Below are positions 11,578-22,000 of a stretch of DNA of 64,000 bases, one piece after another; the stretch's first letter is position 1; each line of letters begins with the position of its first letter. A program made the translations under genes and the position numbers. The stretch is from positions 54,810,384-54,874,383 of the forward strand of contig CM067367.1 of assembly GCA_034401795.1 (NCBI GenBank), written 5' to 3'. The notes beneath the pieces were generated by a model. That model saw nothing but the letters and a program-made list of their open reading frames with translations, did no database searches and had not been told where the DNA came from. This stretch comes from Chaetoderma sp. LZ-2023a (Eukaryota > Mollusca > Caudofoveata > Chaetodermatida > Chaetodermatidae).

Positions 11578-11961
11578 ATGAGGCGATATAAGACAGTCTA
11601 CAACGTCCTCGCGCGTACAACCACTGCTGCGGGTGTGATTGGAGCCAGCGCTGGGGTGGCAGCCATGGCCACTCTCCCTACAGGGGTGGGTGCCATCGTC
11701 GCCATCCCACTGGGTGGTGTGACACTAGCCGCCACTGTCTTGGCCACGGGCTTGGGGGTGGGGCAGCGGCAGATCACAAGGATGCTGGAGAAGCATGCTA
11801 AGCACTCCTCGGCATGGACATGTCCGATCATCCTTGGCCTTAGAGTAGACTCTAAGACTGAATTGCTTTGCACTAGCGCCAAGCTGTGCAACAGTACTCA
11901 TGGTGTATATCCCTGTGGATGCCTGCATAGGGTGAAGGGGGCCCCTGCATTGGAGAGTTAA
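11578..11961 (+). CDS. Gly/Ala-rich hydrophobic protein remnant
   Basis: The first ~70 residues are a long Gly/Ala/Val-rich hydrophobic stretch (VIGASAGVAAMATLPTGVGA onward), followed by an amphipathic QRQITRMLEKHAKH segment. This pattern recalls a small membrane-associated protein that I have a general memory of from virus-like elements of invertebrates, but I cannot verify the link. Beyond residue ~80 the text appears non-native. Confidence 0.45.
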   Translation: MRRYKTVYNVLARTTTAAGVIGASAGVAAMATLPTGVGAIVAIPLGGVTLAATVLATGLGVGQRQITRMLEKHAKHSSAWTCPIILGLRVDSKTELLCTSAKLCNSTHGVYPCGCLHRVKGAPALES

Positions 11962-11989
11962 GCACTCCAGTGAATGGGCCTCCATCCGC

Positions 11990-12258
11990 CTCGCTACAGC
12001 CTTGGCTCGCAAGATAGCAGTCACCTCCTCGTCCAACTGACTAAACTCACGTATCCACTGCGCTTTCTTGTGGGGATTCCAAGGATCCTCGGTAAGTGCT
12101 CAAAACCTTCCTGTAGTCATTGCTCGGGAGAGTCGCTTCTGCCACTCCTCGGCATGGACCTGAGTGATCATCTGGAGCAGGTCGGCTTTCTCGTCCTTAG
12201 AGTATCCTCTAAGGCCGAAGTGCTTTGCAATAGCGTGAATCTGTGCAACAGTACTCAT
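11990..12258 (-). CDS. SAP-like helix protein remnant
   Basis: The minus strand from 12258 starts with MSTVAQIHAIAKHFGL and continues RGYSKDEKADLLQMI, which resembles a SAP-type DNA-binding helix-turn-helix (hydrophobic, then GLRGYSK, then a leucine helix). A diverged second copy of the same start lies at ~11810-11905. Broken. Confidence 0.4.
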
Positions 12259-13205
12259 GGTGTATGTCCCTGTGGATGCCTGTCTCTAAATGGGCGTTCA
12301 GACCCTATTATGTGTGGTGATCAGTACCTGTGGATGCATGTCTGGGCGTGGTGCTGGCGATCAGTACCTGTGGGTTGTGTATATCCCTGTGGATGCCTGC
12401 CCCTAAATGGGCGTTCAGACCCTATTATGTGTGGTGATCAGTACCTGTGGGTGGTGTATATCCCTGTGGATGCCTGTCTGGGCGTTCAGACCTATTATAT
12501 ATGGTGCTGGCGATCAGTACCTGTGGCTGGTGTATATCCCTGTGGATGCCTGTCTCTAAATGGGCGTTCAGACCCTATTATGTGTGGCGATCAGGACCCG
12601 TGGGTGGTGTATATCCCGTTGGATGCCTGGCTCTAAATGGGTGTTCAGACCCTATTATGTGTGTCGATCAGTACCTGTGGGTGGTGTATATCCCTGTGGA
12701 TGCCTGTCTCTAAAGGGGCGTTCAGGCCCTATTATGTGTGGCGATCAGTACCTGTGGGTGGTGTATATCCCTGTGGATGCCTGTCTGGGCGTTCAGATCT
12801 ATTATGTATGGTACTGGCGATCAGTACCTGTGGGTGGTGTATATCCCTGTGGATGCCTGTCTCTAAATGGGTGTTCAGACCCTATTATGTGTGGCGATCA
12901 GTACCCGTGGGTGGTGTATATCCCTGTGGATGCCTGGCTCAAAATGGGCATTCAGACCCTATTATGTGTGGCGATCAGTACCTGTGGGTGGTATATATCC
13001 CTGTGGATGCCTGTCTCTAAATGGGTGTTCAGACCCTATTATGTGTGGTGCTGGCAATCAGTACCTGTAGGTGGTGTATATCCCTGTGGATGCCTGCCTC
13101 TAAATGGGCGTTCAGACCCTATTATGTGTAGTGCTGGCGATCAGTACCTGTGGGTGGTGTATATCCCTGTGGATGCCTTATCTAAATGGACGTTCAGACC
13201 TGTTC
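12240..13205 (+). repeat. ~78-bp tandem array related to the TIR
   Basis: About 12 units, spaced 74-83 bp, each with TATATCCCTGTGGATGCCTG, then TCTAAATGGGCGTTCAGACC, then GGCGATCAGTACCTGTGG. The same blocks in the same order occur once inside the right TIR at ~13355-13415 and inverted in the left TIR. The array therefore probably grew from a TIR segment. Long Cys/Trp/Pro-rich open frames across it are periodic artefacts. Confidence 0.93.
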
Positions 13206-13237
13206 AGATGTGTGTGGGGTTAATCACAAGGCGGTGC

Positions 13238-13289
13238 CCGATGCGACTCTGGCTGAGACTACGTGCGTGTTTGTCTGAGCCTATACAGA

Positions 13290-13332
<43 letters not shown>

Positions 13333-13613
13333 CTTCTGGTGTGGTGTGGTTGCTGGCGATCAGTGGTGTATATCACTGTGGAGGCTTGTCTCTAAATGGG
13401 TGTTCAGCCCCTGGTAGTAGTAGTGTCGGGATGATCCTACCTCCCTGGCAGCCGTTCGGCGATCCGTGGTGGCCCCTGTCTCAACCACCTATGCCTCAGG
13501 GATTGAGAGGCGGTGGGGGCTCATTTGTCTAAATGGAAATCTATTTGAGGGAGGTTGGGGGCTCATTTGTCTAAATGATAATCCAGTTGAGGGAGGTGGT
13601 ATCATTTTACTAC
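13238..13613 (-). repeat. Right terminal inverted repeat
   Basis: The inverse of 8629-9033. It holds the inner edge near GATGCGACTCTGG, a (GA)n tract at ~13291-13330, the GGCGATCAGTGGTGTATATC block, and two copies of the ~43-bp tip block, ending in GGTATCATTTTACTAC. Confidence 0.9.
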
Positions 13614-13616
13614 CGA

Positions 13617-13693
<77 letters not shown>

Positions 13694-13696
13694 CTC
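13617..13696. repeat. (CTA)n microsatellite at the right tip
   Basis: About 25 CTA triplets plus CTCCTCCT between the TIR and the CTGAA target repeat. The left tip has only GTAGTAGTA, so this is probably slippage growth of the terminal trinucleotides. Confidence 0.9.
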
Positions 13697-13701
13697 CTGA
13701 A
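13697..13701. repeat. Target-site repeat, right (CTGAA)
   Basis: The second copy of the 5-bp target repeat. LINE-A coding resumes directly after it on the minus strand. Confidence 0.75.
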
Positions 13702-14142
13702 AAGCAATTGAATCCACAGTTCCTTTTAACATTTTGTGACTTATTTCGTCATTTCCCGAGGCTTTATTTAGCTTTAATGTTTTTATAACGTCGACCATTT
13801 CCGATTCCTGAATTGAAATATCGGATAATGTATAATTTGTTTTCATTTCAACCATTGGTAGTTGCGCCCCTTGGTCATTTACATTCGAAACTGACAAAAA
13901 GTAGTTATTTAAGCATATTGCTTTTTCGAGATCTGTGGTGGAGAAATTTGGAGTTCCGTTTTCATTGTATATCAAAGGTGGAATAGGTGTTACTGAGTCT
14001 CCTTGTATTATTTTTTTACCGGTTTCCAGTAGGGACGTGGGTTTTGATTTGATAGTTCATCTAGTAAGATGTCAGCAGATTCAATAAACTCTTGTTTTGC
14101 TTTCTTTTTCATATTATTTACTTTGCTCCTCTGTGTCTTATA

Positions 14143-14453
14143 ACCGAACCACCCATTCCAGTGGTAAAATTGCAAAAAATAGTCTTCTCTTGGCCTGTAA
14201 ATGGACACTGACCAGAGAAAATTATTTTGATCTACTTGACCCTTTAATCGTCAAGCCGGCTAAAACACGCTCTTAACAACTATTTTCCTAAATTCCAGTG
14301 GTTTACAAAAACCGCATTCTTTTGACCAGTAAATGGTCATTAACTGAGTAAAAATTTGAATTTTCTTCTGAAAAATCTTGATACATTATACGGTTAATTG
14401 ATAAAAGTAACATTTTGAGCGCTTTAAGACGCTGATGACAGAAGAGGGTTAAC
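14143..14453. mobile_element. MITE-2 right half
   Basis: Carries the family's ATTCCAGTGGTAAAATT and AATAGTCTTCTCTTGGCC blocks and closes with GACAGAAGAGGGTTAA. It completes the MITE-2 whose left half is 6200-6313. Confidence 0.75.
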
Positions 14454-14637
14454 GCTGACAAGCGCCTTCCTTCATGTATGCAATATATTGACATGTTAAC
14501 ATTAGATGTATATCTCGCATATCTCTGAATAGGGCAAGCCCTCTAAATCGATTAGATATGATGTTAAAATTAAATATCGCACCCTTTCAAGCAACCAGAT
14601 CAGATACAACAAATGGAGCGATTCAATCTATCACTCA

Positions 14638-15006
14638 AGTGTATGACGTCATAAGCAATTACGTAACGAGTATGCGGATGTCATACTCCGAATTCTCAGT
14701 ATATGGTATATCTAGACCAGGTCCGTCATGAATATTGGAAAGTCCACCAAGTGTACGAATTGTAGGCCTTTATTATTTAATAGGCATTCTGTTGAATGTT
14801 TTGAAACTAATTTGCCTGGGTGTTGTTCAAACAGTACCCAGTCAAATTAGTTTCAAAATATTCAACTTACCTGTATACATACACTTAGAAATTAGGATTC
14901 TGGGAATTTAGGATTCAAAGTATATAAATTGATTCCAACACGCGAAAAAGAAGTGGGCGGAGCTTAGCAAGAAATAGGCGGGGCATCACTAGAAATGGAT
15001 CCCTCT
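14638..15006 (+). mobile_element. MITE-1 copy
   Basis: Starts with a CRE octamer TGACGTCA at 14644-14651. It has the hairpin core around 14790-14865 (TTTTGAAACTAATTTG paired with CAAATTAGTTTCAAAA) and ends with GGCGGGGC and CTAGAAATGGATCC-type text. The loop is shortened compared with the copy at 60379. Confidence 0.75.
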
Positions 15007-15310
15007 ATCCTTTACTCTATATGGAATATTATATTGACTCTTTTGAAACTAATTTGACTAGCTGCCATTGCTGTCATTGCAGAAAAGGTGTCCATGTATG
15101 ACTTGAAGTTAGGATACAGGTCTTTCAGCTAAGGTGGGTTAACCACCGTTAGATCCTCATTCTGATTCTGTTCGCTATCTAAAATATCTGTTTGTATGTA
15201 AATATTGATGTAGACATTGATTACAGCGATTGGGATTAAACTCATGACAGCTATAATTAGAACAATTCTGAAATTGTTTAATTAGTAATAGAGAGTAATA
15301 GGGAGATACG

Positions 15311-15332
15311 AGCAGCAGCAGCAGCAGCAGCA

Positions 15333-15379
<47 letters not shown>

Positions 15380-15600
15380 AGCGGAAGCAGCAGCAGCATT
15401 GGAGGCGGCTGTGGCGGCGGTGGCAGCGGCAGAAGCAGCGGCAGAGCAGCAGCAGCAGCAGCAGCAGTTGCGGAAGCAGTGGCGGCGGCAGCAGCAGCGG
15501 TGCAGTAGTGGCGGCAATGGTAGCAATGCCGGAAACGGCGGCAACGGCAGCAGTGGCGGCAGCAGCGGTTGCGGTAGCGGCAGCAGCGCACAAGCAGCGC
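15311..15600. repeat. (GCA)/(GGC) trinucleotide tract, CpG-rich
   Basis: Interrupted GCN and GGC triplets with strong CpG content, followed by non-repetitive CpG-rich sequence to ~15850. A frame at 15508-15771 runs out of the repeat into unique text (VVGLRRRPYWPSRDDCPRVT), and AAGGAAAG followed by GTGAGAG at ~15760-15775 could be a splice donor. A host promoter with a first exon is possible but unproven. Confidence 0.6.
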
Positions 15601-16144
15601 TACAATCATAGCGTAGTCGGATTAAGAAGGCGTCCTTATTGGCCTTCTAGGGATGATTGTCCTCGCGTGACAGGCGTGTACAGTAACGTCAGTCAAACAG
15701 CTGCCGTCGCTGCGCATACGCACTGGGCCCAAAACCAGACTTCGTTACTCAAACTCGTCAAGGAAAGGTGAGAGCAGGAACGTGCTGGCTAGCGCTGAGC
15801 ATATGGCGCGTACTACGGTATCGCGCTATTATTTTGGGCATGTAAAATTCTCTGAGACAACCTTTCGGTTAATTCGCTTTCGGTCGCTTATTTCATAACC
15901 GATTGGGAAGTTGCTAATATCATTTGAACTATCCCTTCGTGAGGATTCCGAAACGGGTTTCCGCTATTTTCTAGGACATAATTCTTTGGAGATATCCCGA
16001 CATTAAGGAATCTCCCTTTCAGCACTCAATGCCGAATCTCTGGCCAGTGAGCCTGAGACTGACTCGCCTAAAAATGATCTGTCCAGCAGACGTAAACAAA
16101 GAATCTGATTCGTTCTTGAGTGAAGCAGAAGTCACGTGGCCCCC

Positions 16145-16426
16145 TCCTGATTAGCATATAAGCCACCTCACCGGAGGAGTCAACTGGACAGGCGTGAGTC
16201 TAGACCCTAGCATTGGGAACTAGCATATAAACGCCTCAAATATTACAACACACAGGAGTCAACTGGACAGGCGTGAGTCTAGACCCTAGCATTGGGAACT
16301 AGCATATAAACGCCTCAAATATTACAACACACACACACGGAGTCAACTGGCAGGCGTGAGTCTAGACCCTAGCATTGGGAACTAGCGTATAAACGCCTTA
16401 AATATTACAACACAGGAGTCAACTGA
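16145..16426 (+). repeat. ~80-bp minisatellite, left flank of LINE-B
   Basis: Three full units and a partial first one. Each holds GGAGTCAACTGGACAGGCG, then TCTAGACCCTAGCATTGGG, then AACTAGCATATAAACGCC, and ends with an ACACAC stretch of varying length. The array stops at GGAGTCAACTGA and LINE-B begins. One more unit stands on the other side at 25287-25374. Confidence 0.92.
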
Positions 16427-16559
16427 CATACAAACACAGTTCGAATTTGCGTTCGTTGATGATAGACGTGTTTTAGATTAGTGTAAATTGCGTCCATTAT
16501 TGCGTTTGCGACAAAATTAGATTGCTTAAGAGAGACTAGAGTTTAAAGAACAGTGTTAT

Positions 16560-17040
16560 TCGATAGTTCCTTTCTTTAAACTATTTTAAACATTTTCCGT
16601 TTGAGGTTCGTTCGCGTGCATCAAGCACTAGCTTTTCCGCCAGTAAAATCGTTGTTCTTGTCGGCCATTAGTGTTGTCTTGTTCGTTTCTATTTGGCGCC
16701 AATTTTCGAAAACAAAGCTTTTTATTTTTACGTTTATTTGCTGTGCTCCCCGAGTCGTAACTATAAGGTATTGTTATTAAATTATTTTAATAAATTTCGT
16801 AATTTTAAAACCTGTTTAAACCTTTTTGATCAATTTTCTTTTGGATGTTCGTTTGCGTGCTTTAAAACACTAGATTTTTCGCCATTCAAACAGCCGCATT
16901 TGTCGGCCATTAGTGCTAGTCTTGATCGGGTTTTTTTTGTTGTAAATCTTCCTTTCAGTTGCTTAGTTGGAATTTTCGCGAATTTTACCGAAGGGGATGA
17001 CACAGCACTGGTATACTGGTAACGTTTACTAGGCATATTC
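16560..17040 (+). promoter_or_regulatory. LINE-B 5' UTR tandem duplication
   Basis: Two diverged copies spaced ~246 bp. Each runs from TTTAAAC-type text through TTCGTTTGCGTGC-like sequence, CACTAG, and GTCGGCCATTAGTG. Repeated 5' units are known from several LINE families, where they carry promoter activity; promoter function here is inference. Confidence 0.65.
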
Positions 17041-17198
17041 CACCTCTCCTCTCTACACTTCCGCCTTTCACAGCCCACTCTACTCATCTCCTTAACACAT
17101 TAATCCTACTGCATTCTATCCTATCTTTCATACTGTACCTACTAAATTTTCCTACTACACACTACCTTCTAAATAATCCACACCGTTGGGTAAGCAAC

Positions 17199-19005
17199 AT
17201 GGAGGAAGCTGACTTCCTCAAACAGCTTCCTGTAGTGGCGCATGATACTGGTGGAGGTCAACTGGACACAGCCAACTCGGCGCCAAATGGTGGCAAAGAC
17301 AATGACGAAGTGGCAATGGAAGAGTTCACCCACGAACAGGTGGCCCAGCAAGTGGTGATCCTGGAGAGCAATCTCCAGAACACACCACAAAGCACCCCTA
17401 AGAAGGGTGGTGATACACCAGGCCCCAAAAGGAAGAGGATGGTCGGGGTGTTAGAGGAGGGGAGGGGGGGGGGAGGAAGTGGGAGGAAGGGAAGGCACTC
17501 CCAGCAAGAGGTCTCGGGACAAGGGGGCCTCCCCAGCGGGAGGGAGAGACCAAACCACTGCACAGAGCGGGGGTTCCCCGGGTGGTGCGTCCAGTAGGGA
17601 AGGGAGGGAGGTGGGACATAAGGGGGGGGGGCAGAGAGATGGTACCCAGGGAAGGAGGGTCAGGGTCAAGGGACTCGCAGGAGATGACTTTGCGGGGTTA
17701 ACCCGCATGGTAATCTATAGGTTGCTGTATGCCATGGTGGGCATGCTGGCAGGCCTAGACAAAAGGGACGGGGAGGTTTTGGTAACCTCCACCAGTGAAG
17801 GGCAGTTCCAGAAGCTGCTGAAAATCACAACGATAGGCAGCCACGTGGTGTCTATTGAAGAATACACCACCAAAAACACCAGACTAAGTAAAGCGGTAGG
17901 TGTCATATCGGGAGTCCCAAGGGACTTCACGAATGACGACATAAAAGAAGAACTGAATGCCCAGGGGGAACGCAAAGTGGAATGGGTGGGCCGGATTGGC
18001 GGAACAGCCAGACAGACTTATGCAGTGAAACTGGTTTTCAACTCAGACGCACTGCCAAGTAAGGTTAAACTGGGATGGATGACTTTCAAAGTCAAACCAT
18101 ACATCCCAGAGCCCGTCAGATGCTTCAGATGCCACCTGCTGGGTCACGTGGCAAAGCACTGCAGGACCAAAGCCAGCGCATGCGTCAACTGTGGAGGGAA
18201 CCACAAACGCGAGGACTGCCAGCAGACGCCCCACTGTAGAAATTGCAAGGGTAACCACAGTGCTGCATATCGCGGATGCCCGGCTTTGCAAAAAGCCAGG
18301 GACATCCTCAAGGTTAAAACAACAGAGCAGGTCTCATACGGGGAAGCCAAGAAGAGGGTTACCCAGCAAATAAGCAGGGGAACTGACCAGCCAACCGGAA
18401 TACCAGCACCTGGACCAGCCACACCTCTGGAAAGAACAGCATGGCAGAAAAGGGCTGAATCCGTAAGGAGGAAGCTGGCCACCCCCAAGAGGGACTGCTC
18501 AGTGATGAGACACCAGGGAAAAGGGGAGGAGGCTCCTACTGAGCCACCCACAATAGAGACGGCCACGCCCACCCTCCCGCTTGGGAGTCCGGCCAGCAAA
18601 GCCTGTAAACAGGCCAAAAGGCAAACAAAAACGCCTAAAAAATCCGCCTGCAAAGGGATGAAAGTCATAAGCAGGAGCAGGGCCCGAAACCAAAGGGCTG
18701 AACCAATTGGCCCATTGGAGGTAACTCTAGTGGAAAAACAGGTTATCAAACCTGTGAACCCCACTAGCAGTACTAGCAGCTGCAGTGACCTGCCGGCCGA
18801 GATCACCAGAGGGACACCAACGAGCGAGGTAAGACCCACCCCGATTGTTGGGGAGCATACAATTGTTCTAAATGTCCAAACTTTCAGACTGATCATAGAG
18901 ACGATCATATCATCATTTTGCATTGGTAACGAGGCAGCAAGGGACAAGGTCGATGTCGACGGTCTCGTTGCGAAATTCGTAGAACTTTGCTCCTCATCAA
19001 ACTAA
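17199..19005 (+). CDS. LINE-B ORF1, nucleic-acid-binding gag-like protein
   Basis: The expected product is ~600 residues. It binds the LINE RNA and forms the ribonucleoprotein. The first part reads from ATG at 17199 (MEEADFLKQLPVVAHD); after a G10 run at 17464-17473 the frame moves by one base and stays open to the stop at 19003-19005. Three zinc knuckles follow one another: Cys-X2-Cys-X4-His-X4-Cys at 18121-18162, Cys-X2-Cys-X3-His-X4-Cys at 18181-18219, and a third at 18235-18279. A basic, Pro/Thr-rich region follows (KRQTKTPKKSACKGMKV). The triple-knuckle layout is typical of I/R1/Jockey-type ORF1. The shift in the G run could be a read error or a recent mutation. ORF2 starts two bases after the stop. 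Confidence 0.9.
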
Positions 19006-19007
19006 TC

Positions 19008-22000
19008 ATGGGGGTCAAAATTCTTCAATGGAACGTTCGAGGCACCCGGTCTAATACCAACCTTGACGAACTGTGGAACACATTCCACAACGAAAATGAC
19101 CACACAGACATTATATGTCTACAGGAAACCCGTCTGAAACCCAACCAGGATTTCAAAAGGTACAACTACAATGTCGAAAGACAAGACCGTACCACAGAAT
19201 CTGCAACCACCTCTAGGGGTGAAGGCGGTGGCGGCATAGCGACCCTCATAAAAAAGTAATCTTTCCTACAAAAGATTGCCACAATGTGAGAGTAGCGTAG
19301 AGCACCTTACGATAGAAATAGAAATCAATCACGAAACTATTAACATTGTAAACGTCTATCGTCCCAGGTTGCACTCTTCCTCGGACTACGACAAGCTCCT
19401 TGAAGGCCTAGAAGGTGAAACAATACTTCTGGGCGACTTCAACTCCCACCATGCCCTATGGGGGAGCAAAACCACGAACCCCAAAGGCCGAATCTTAGAA
19501 CAGGTTATTGATAACTACAACCTGTGCCTACTAAATGACCAGAGACCCACCAGATATAACTCTAGTGATGGGGAATGGTCGGTCTTGGACCTTTGCCTCA
19601 TAACACCTGGCTTTCGACCAACCCCCAGCTGGGACATCCAAGACCAGCTCCTCGGCAGCGACCACCTCCCTATCAAAATACAGATAGGAAGCCTACAGAG
19701 CAAGAACGAGGCGCCACTGCACAGGAACAATTGGAATCTGAAAAAGGCCAACTGGACCGAATACAAGCACATACTGGCCATGGAGCTGGAGACACCAATC
19801 ACTAGTACCAGCACCGAGGAATATTATGAGCAATGTATGGGGATTCTCTACAAGGCTGCCAACTCAGCCATCCCCCAATCAAGGCCAGACAGTAACCCCA
19901 AACACAAACGCGTGCCCTGGTGGAACAGCGAGTGCCAAGAAGCAGTAAAGCTCAAGAAAACAGCCTGGAATAGACTAAAAAGAAACTTCAGCATTGAACG
20001 CCTAGTTGAACACAAGAGACTCCAGGCCAAGGTAACAAGAACCATCAAAAAGGCAAAACGCGATCACTGGCGACAATACTGCTCTGAAATCACTCGGTTC
20101 ACACCCTCAAGCCAAATATGGCGCAAAGCGAAAGCTATAGCCAGCGAAAAAACCAAGTCCAAAAACCCCTTACCCACCCTCATAGCAAATGGGGTAAAGC
20201 ACGCCAATGACAAGGAAAAAGCTGAAGTGCTTGCCACAGTCTTCATTGCAACCAGTAGCAATGATAACCACGACCATGACTTTGTAGCATCCAAAACAAA
20301 GGTCGATGAGCATATCAATCACCTGTTCAGCTCAGGGAAATGCGAAGATCTTAACAACCGAGACATCAACAAACCGTTCAACAGAATGGAGCTTGAGCAA
20401 GCCCTTGGCAGAGGCAAAAGCTCCTCAACAGGTGAGGACGGCCTGAAATACGACATGCTTCGTAATATGCCAGAGGAGGGTAAACAAATGCTACTCAATC
20501 TCTACAGCCTCGTATGGAGCTCTGGAAAAATGCCCTCAGTTTGGAAAACTGGAATCGTGGTTCCTATCCCAAAACAAGGGAAGGACAAAACTGACCCAAG
20601 ATCATACCGGCCAATCTCCCTGACGAGCTGTCTATGCAAAGTCATGGAGAGGATGATCAAAAACCGTCTAGAACATGAGTTCGAACATAATGGTCTACTC
20701 CACCCTTGGCAGAGCGGCTTCAGAAAGGGCAGACGCACTACGGACCACCTAGTCAGATTGACTGAGGCAGCCAAGAAAGCCCTAGATGCGGGAAGAGGAA
20801 ACACAACAATAGGAGTTTTCTTAGACGTCGAGAAAGCCTTCGATATGATGTGGCAAAACGGAGTCCTAAAAAAGCTCTATGACTTTGGTTACCGTGGCCG
20901 CATCCTATTCTGGATACGAGATTTTCTCGATAACAGAAGGATTAGCGTCCGCGTTAATGGGCAAATGTCTAGGGAACAAACACTGGAAAACGGCACCCCG
21001 CAGGGTGGGGTAATAAGTTCCCTACTGTTCAATATCATGATGAGTGATCTACCCAAAGACATTGAAAAAGACCATGCACTGGGTCCCAACGCAATAGGCG
21101 GGTCTATTTTTGCTGATGACACAGCACTGTGGAACAAATATGCGAAGATAGACCGTGCACGTAAGACCATGCAGAAAGTTCTGGACATAGTCTCACGGTG
21201 GTGCATAAAAAATGGTTTCAAACTGTCTGCGGAAAAAACAGTTCAAATCAACTTTACCAATGTTAAATACATAGGCCATGATGCAAATCTGTACCTCAAT
21301 GGACAGAAAGTCAAGACATGTGCTGAAGCCAAATTCCTGGGACTAACATTTGACGGAAAGCTCACATGGAACCCCCACATCAAGAGTCTGAGGGAGAGAT
21401 GCTTCAAGCAATTAAATCTCCTTCGCTCATTAACAAAGCACACCTGGGGCGCAGACCTGACGAGCATGCTTATGCTATACCGCGGCCTAATCCTGTCAAG
21501 GATAGACTATGGATGCGAAGCATACGCCACGGCGAGAAAGTCACTGTTAGAAACCATTGACACCCTCCAAACAAAATGCCTGCGCATTTGCTGTGGTGCC
21601 TCACAGAGTAGCCCTCGAGACGCAATCAACGTAGAGTGTGGAGAAATCCCATTAGATCTGCGAAGAGAGGAATGGCTTCTCAAATTCTGGACATACCTAC
21701 AAAGCTCTGCACCCACACACCCTACCAGGGAGGTATGTCTACCATGCAAGGAGCACCTAAGACACAAGGTACTGCCCAAAATGACCAAAAAGACAAAACC
21801 ACCAGGCCTGTTAATGACAGAGCTCGCCAGTGCCACTGAACTGGTAAACGTCGAAATAGAAAGCTCAAGGCCGGCTCCTGACCCGCCATGGCTACTTCCG
21901 CAAATCAAGGCGCATGACAGCCTATCCTCACAGATAAGCAAGAAAGATTCACCAGCGCTAATCAAGAGCTATGCTCTGGAAAACATTGACAACAGATGGA

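Larger units (their letters stand above)
8629..13696. mobile_element. TIR-bounded virus-like DNA element, possibly Polinton-related; fossil
   Basis: About 5.07 kb long, bounded by inverted repeats of ~0.4 kb and a 5-bp direct target repeat, and inserted in LINE-A. Coding remnants lie on the minus strand on the left side and mostly on the plus strand in the middle. They include an acidic protein, a Gly/Ala-rich hydrophobic protein and a SAP-like helix motif. Long TIRs and this gene layout fit Polinton/Maverick-like elements or their shortened relatives. However, no DNA polymerase B, integrase or packaging ATPase was recognised, and 6 bp is the usual Polinton target repeat. The element looks broken, with several breaks. 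It is younger than LINE-A, and its TIRs differ by roughly 10%. Another DNA transposon class with long TIRs is possible. Confidence 0.6.
6655..14142 (-). mobile_element. LINE-A, 5'-truncated, split by a nested element
   Basis: A non-LTR retrotransposon on the minus strand. From its 5' side it has the pre-RT region (13702-14142, with KLNKASGNDEISHKMLKGTV). The nested element comes next. Then follow the RT fingers and palm (8079-8623), the catalytic YADDT near 8060-8077, the thumb and C-terminus (7329-8078, with DLKWSSHIETITKKAGI), and an A/T-rich 3' end. At least two frameshifts and several stops make it inactive. The 5' end is cut off, as is common for LINE insertion by target-primed reverse transcription. 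Removing the nested element and one copy of CTGAA leaves the LINE frame unbroken across the join. The clade is probably Jockey/CR1-like. Confidence 0.88.

Noticed and set aside
12447-13417. Long Cys/Trp/Pro-rich open frames (up to 285 codons)
   Set aside because: They follow the ~78-bp DNA repeat, exist in several frames at once and have periodic composition, so they are by-products of the array.
17144-18947. Minus-strand frames of up to 267 codons opposite LINE-B ORF1
   Set aside because: Shadows of the ORF1 coding strand, which has clear zinc knuckles.
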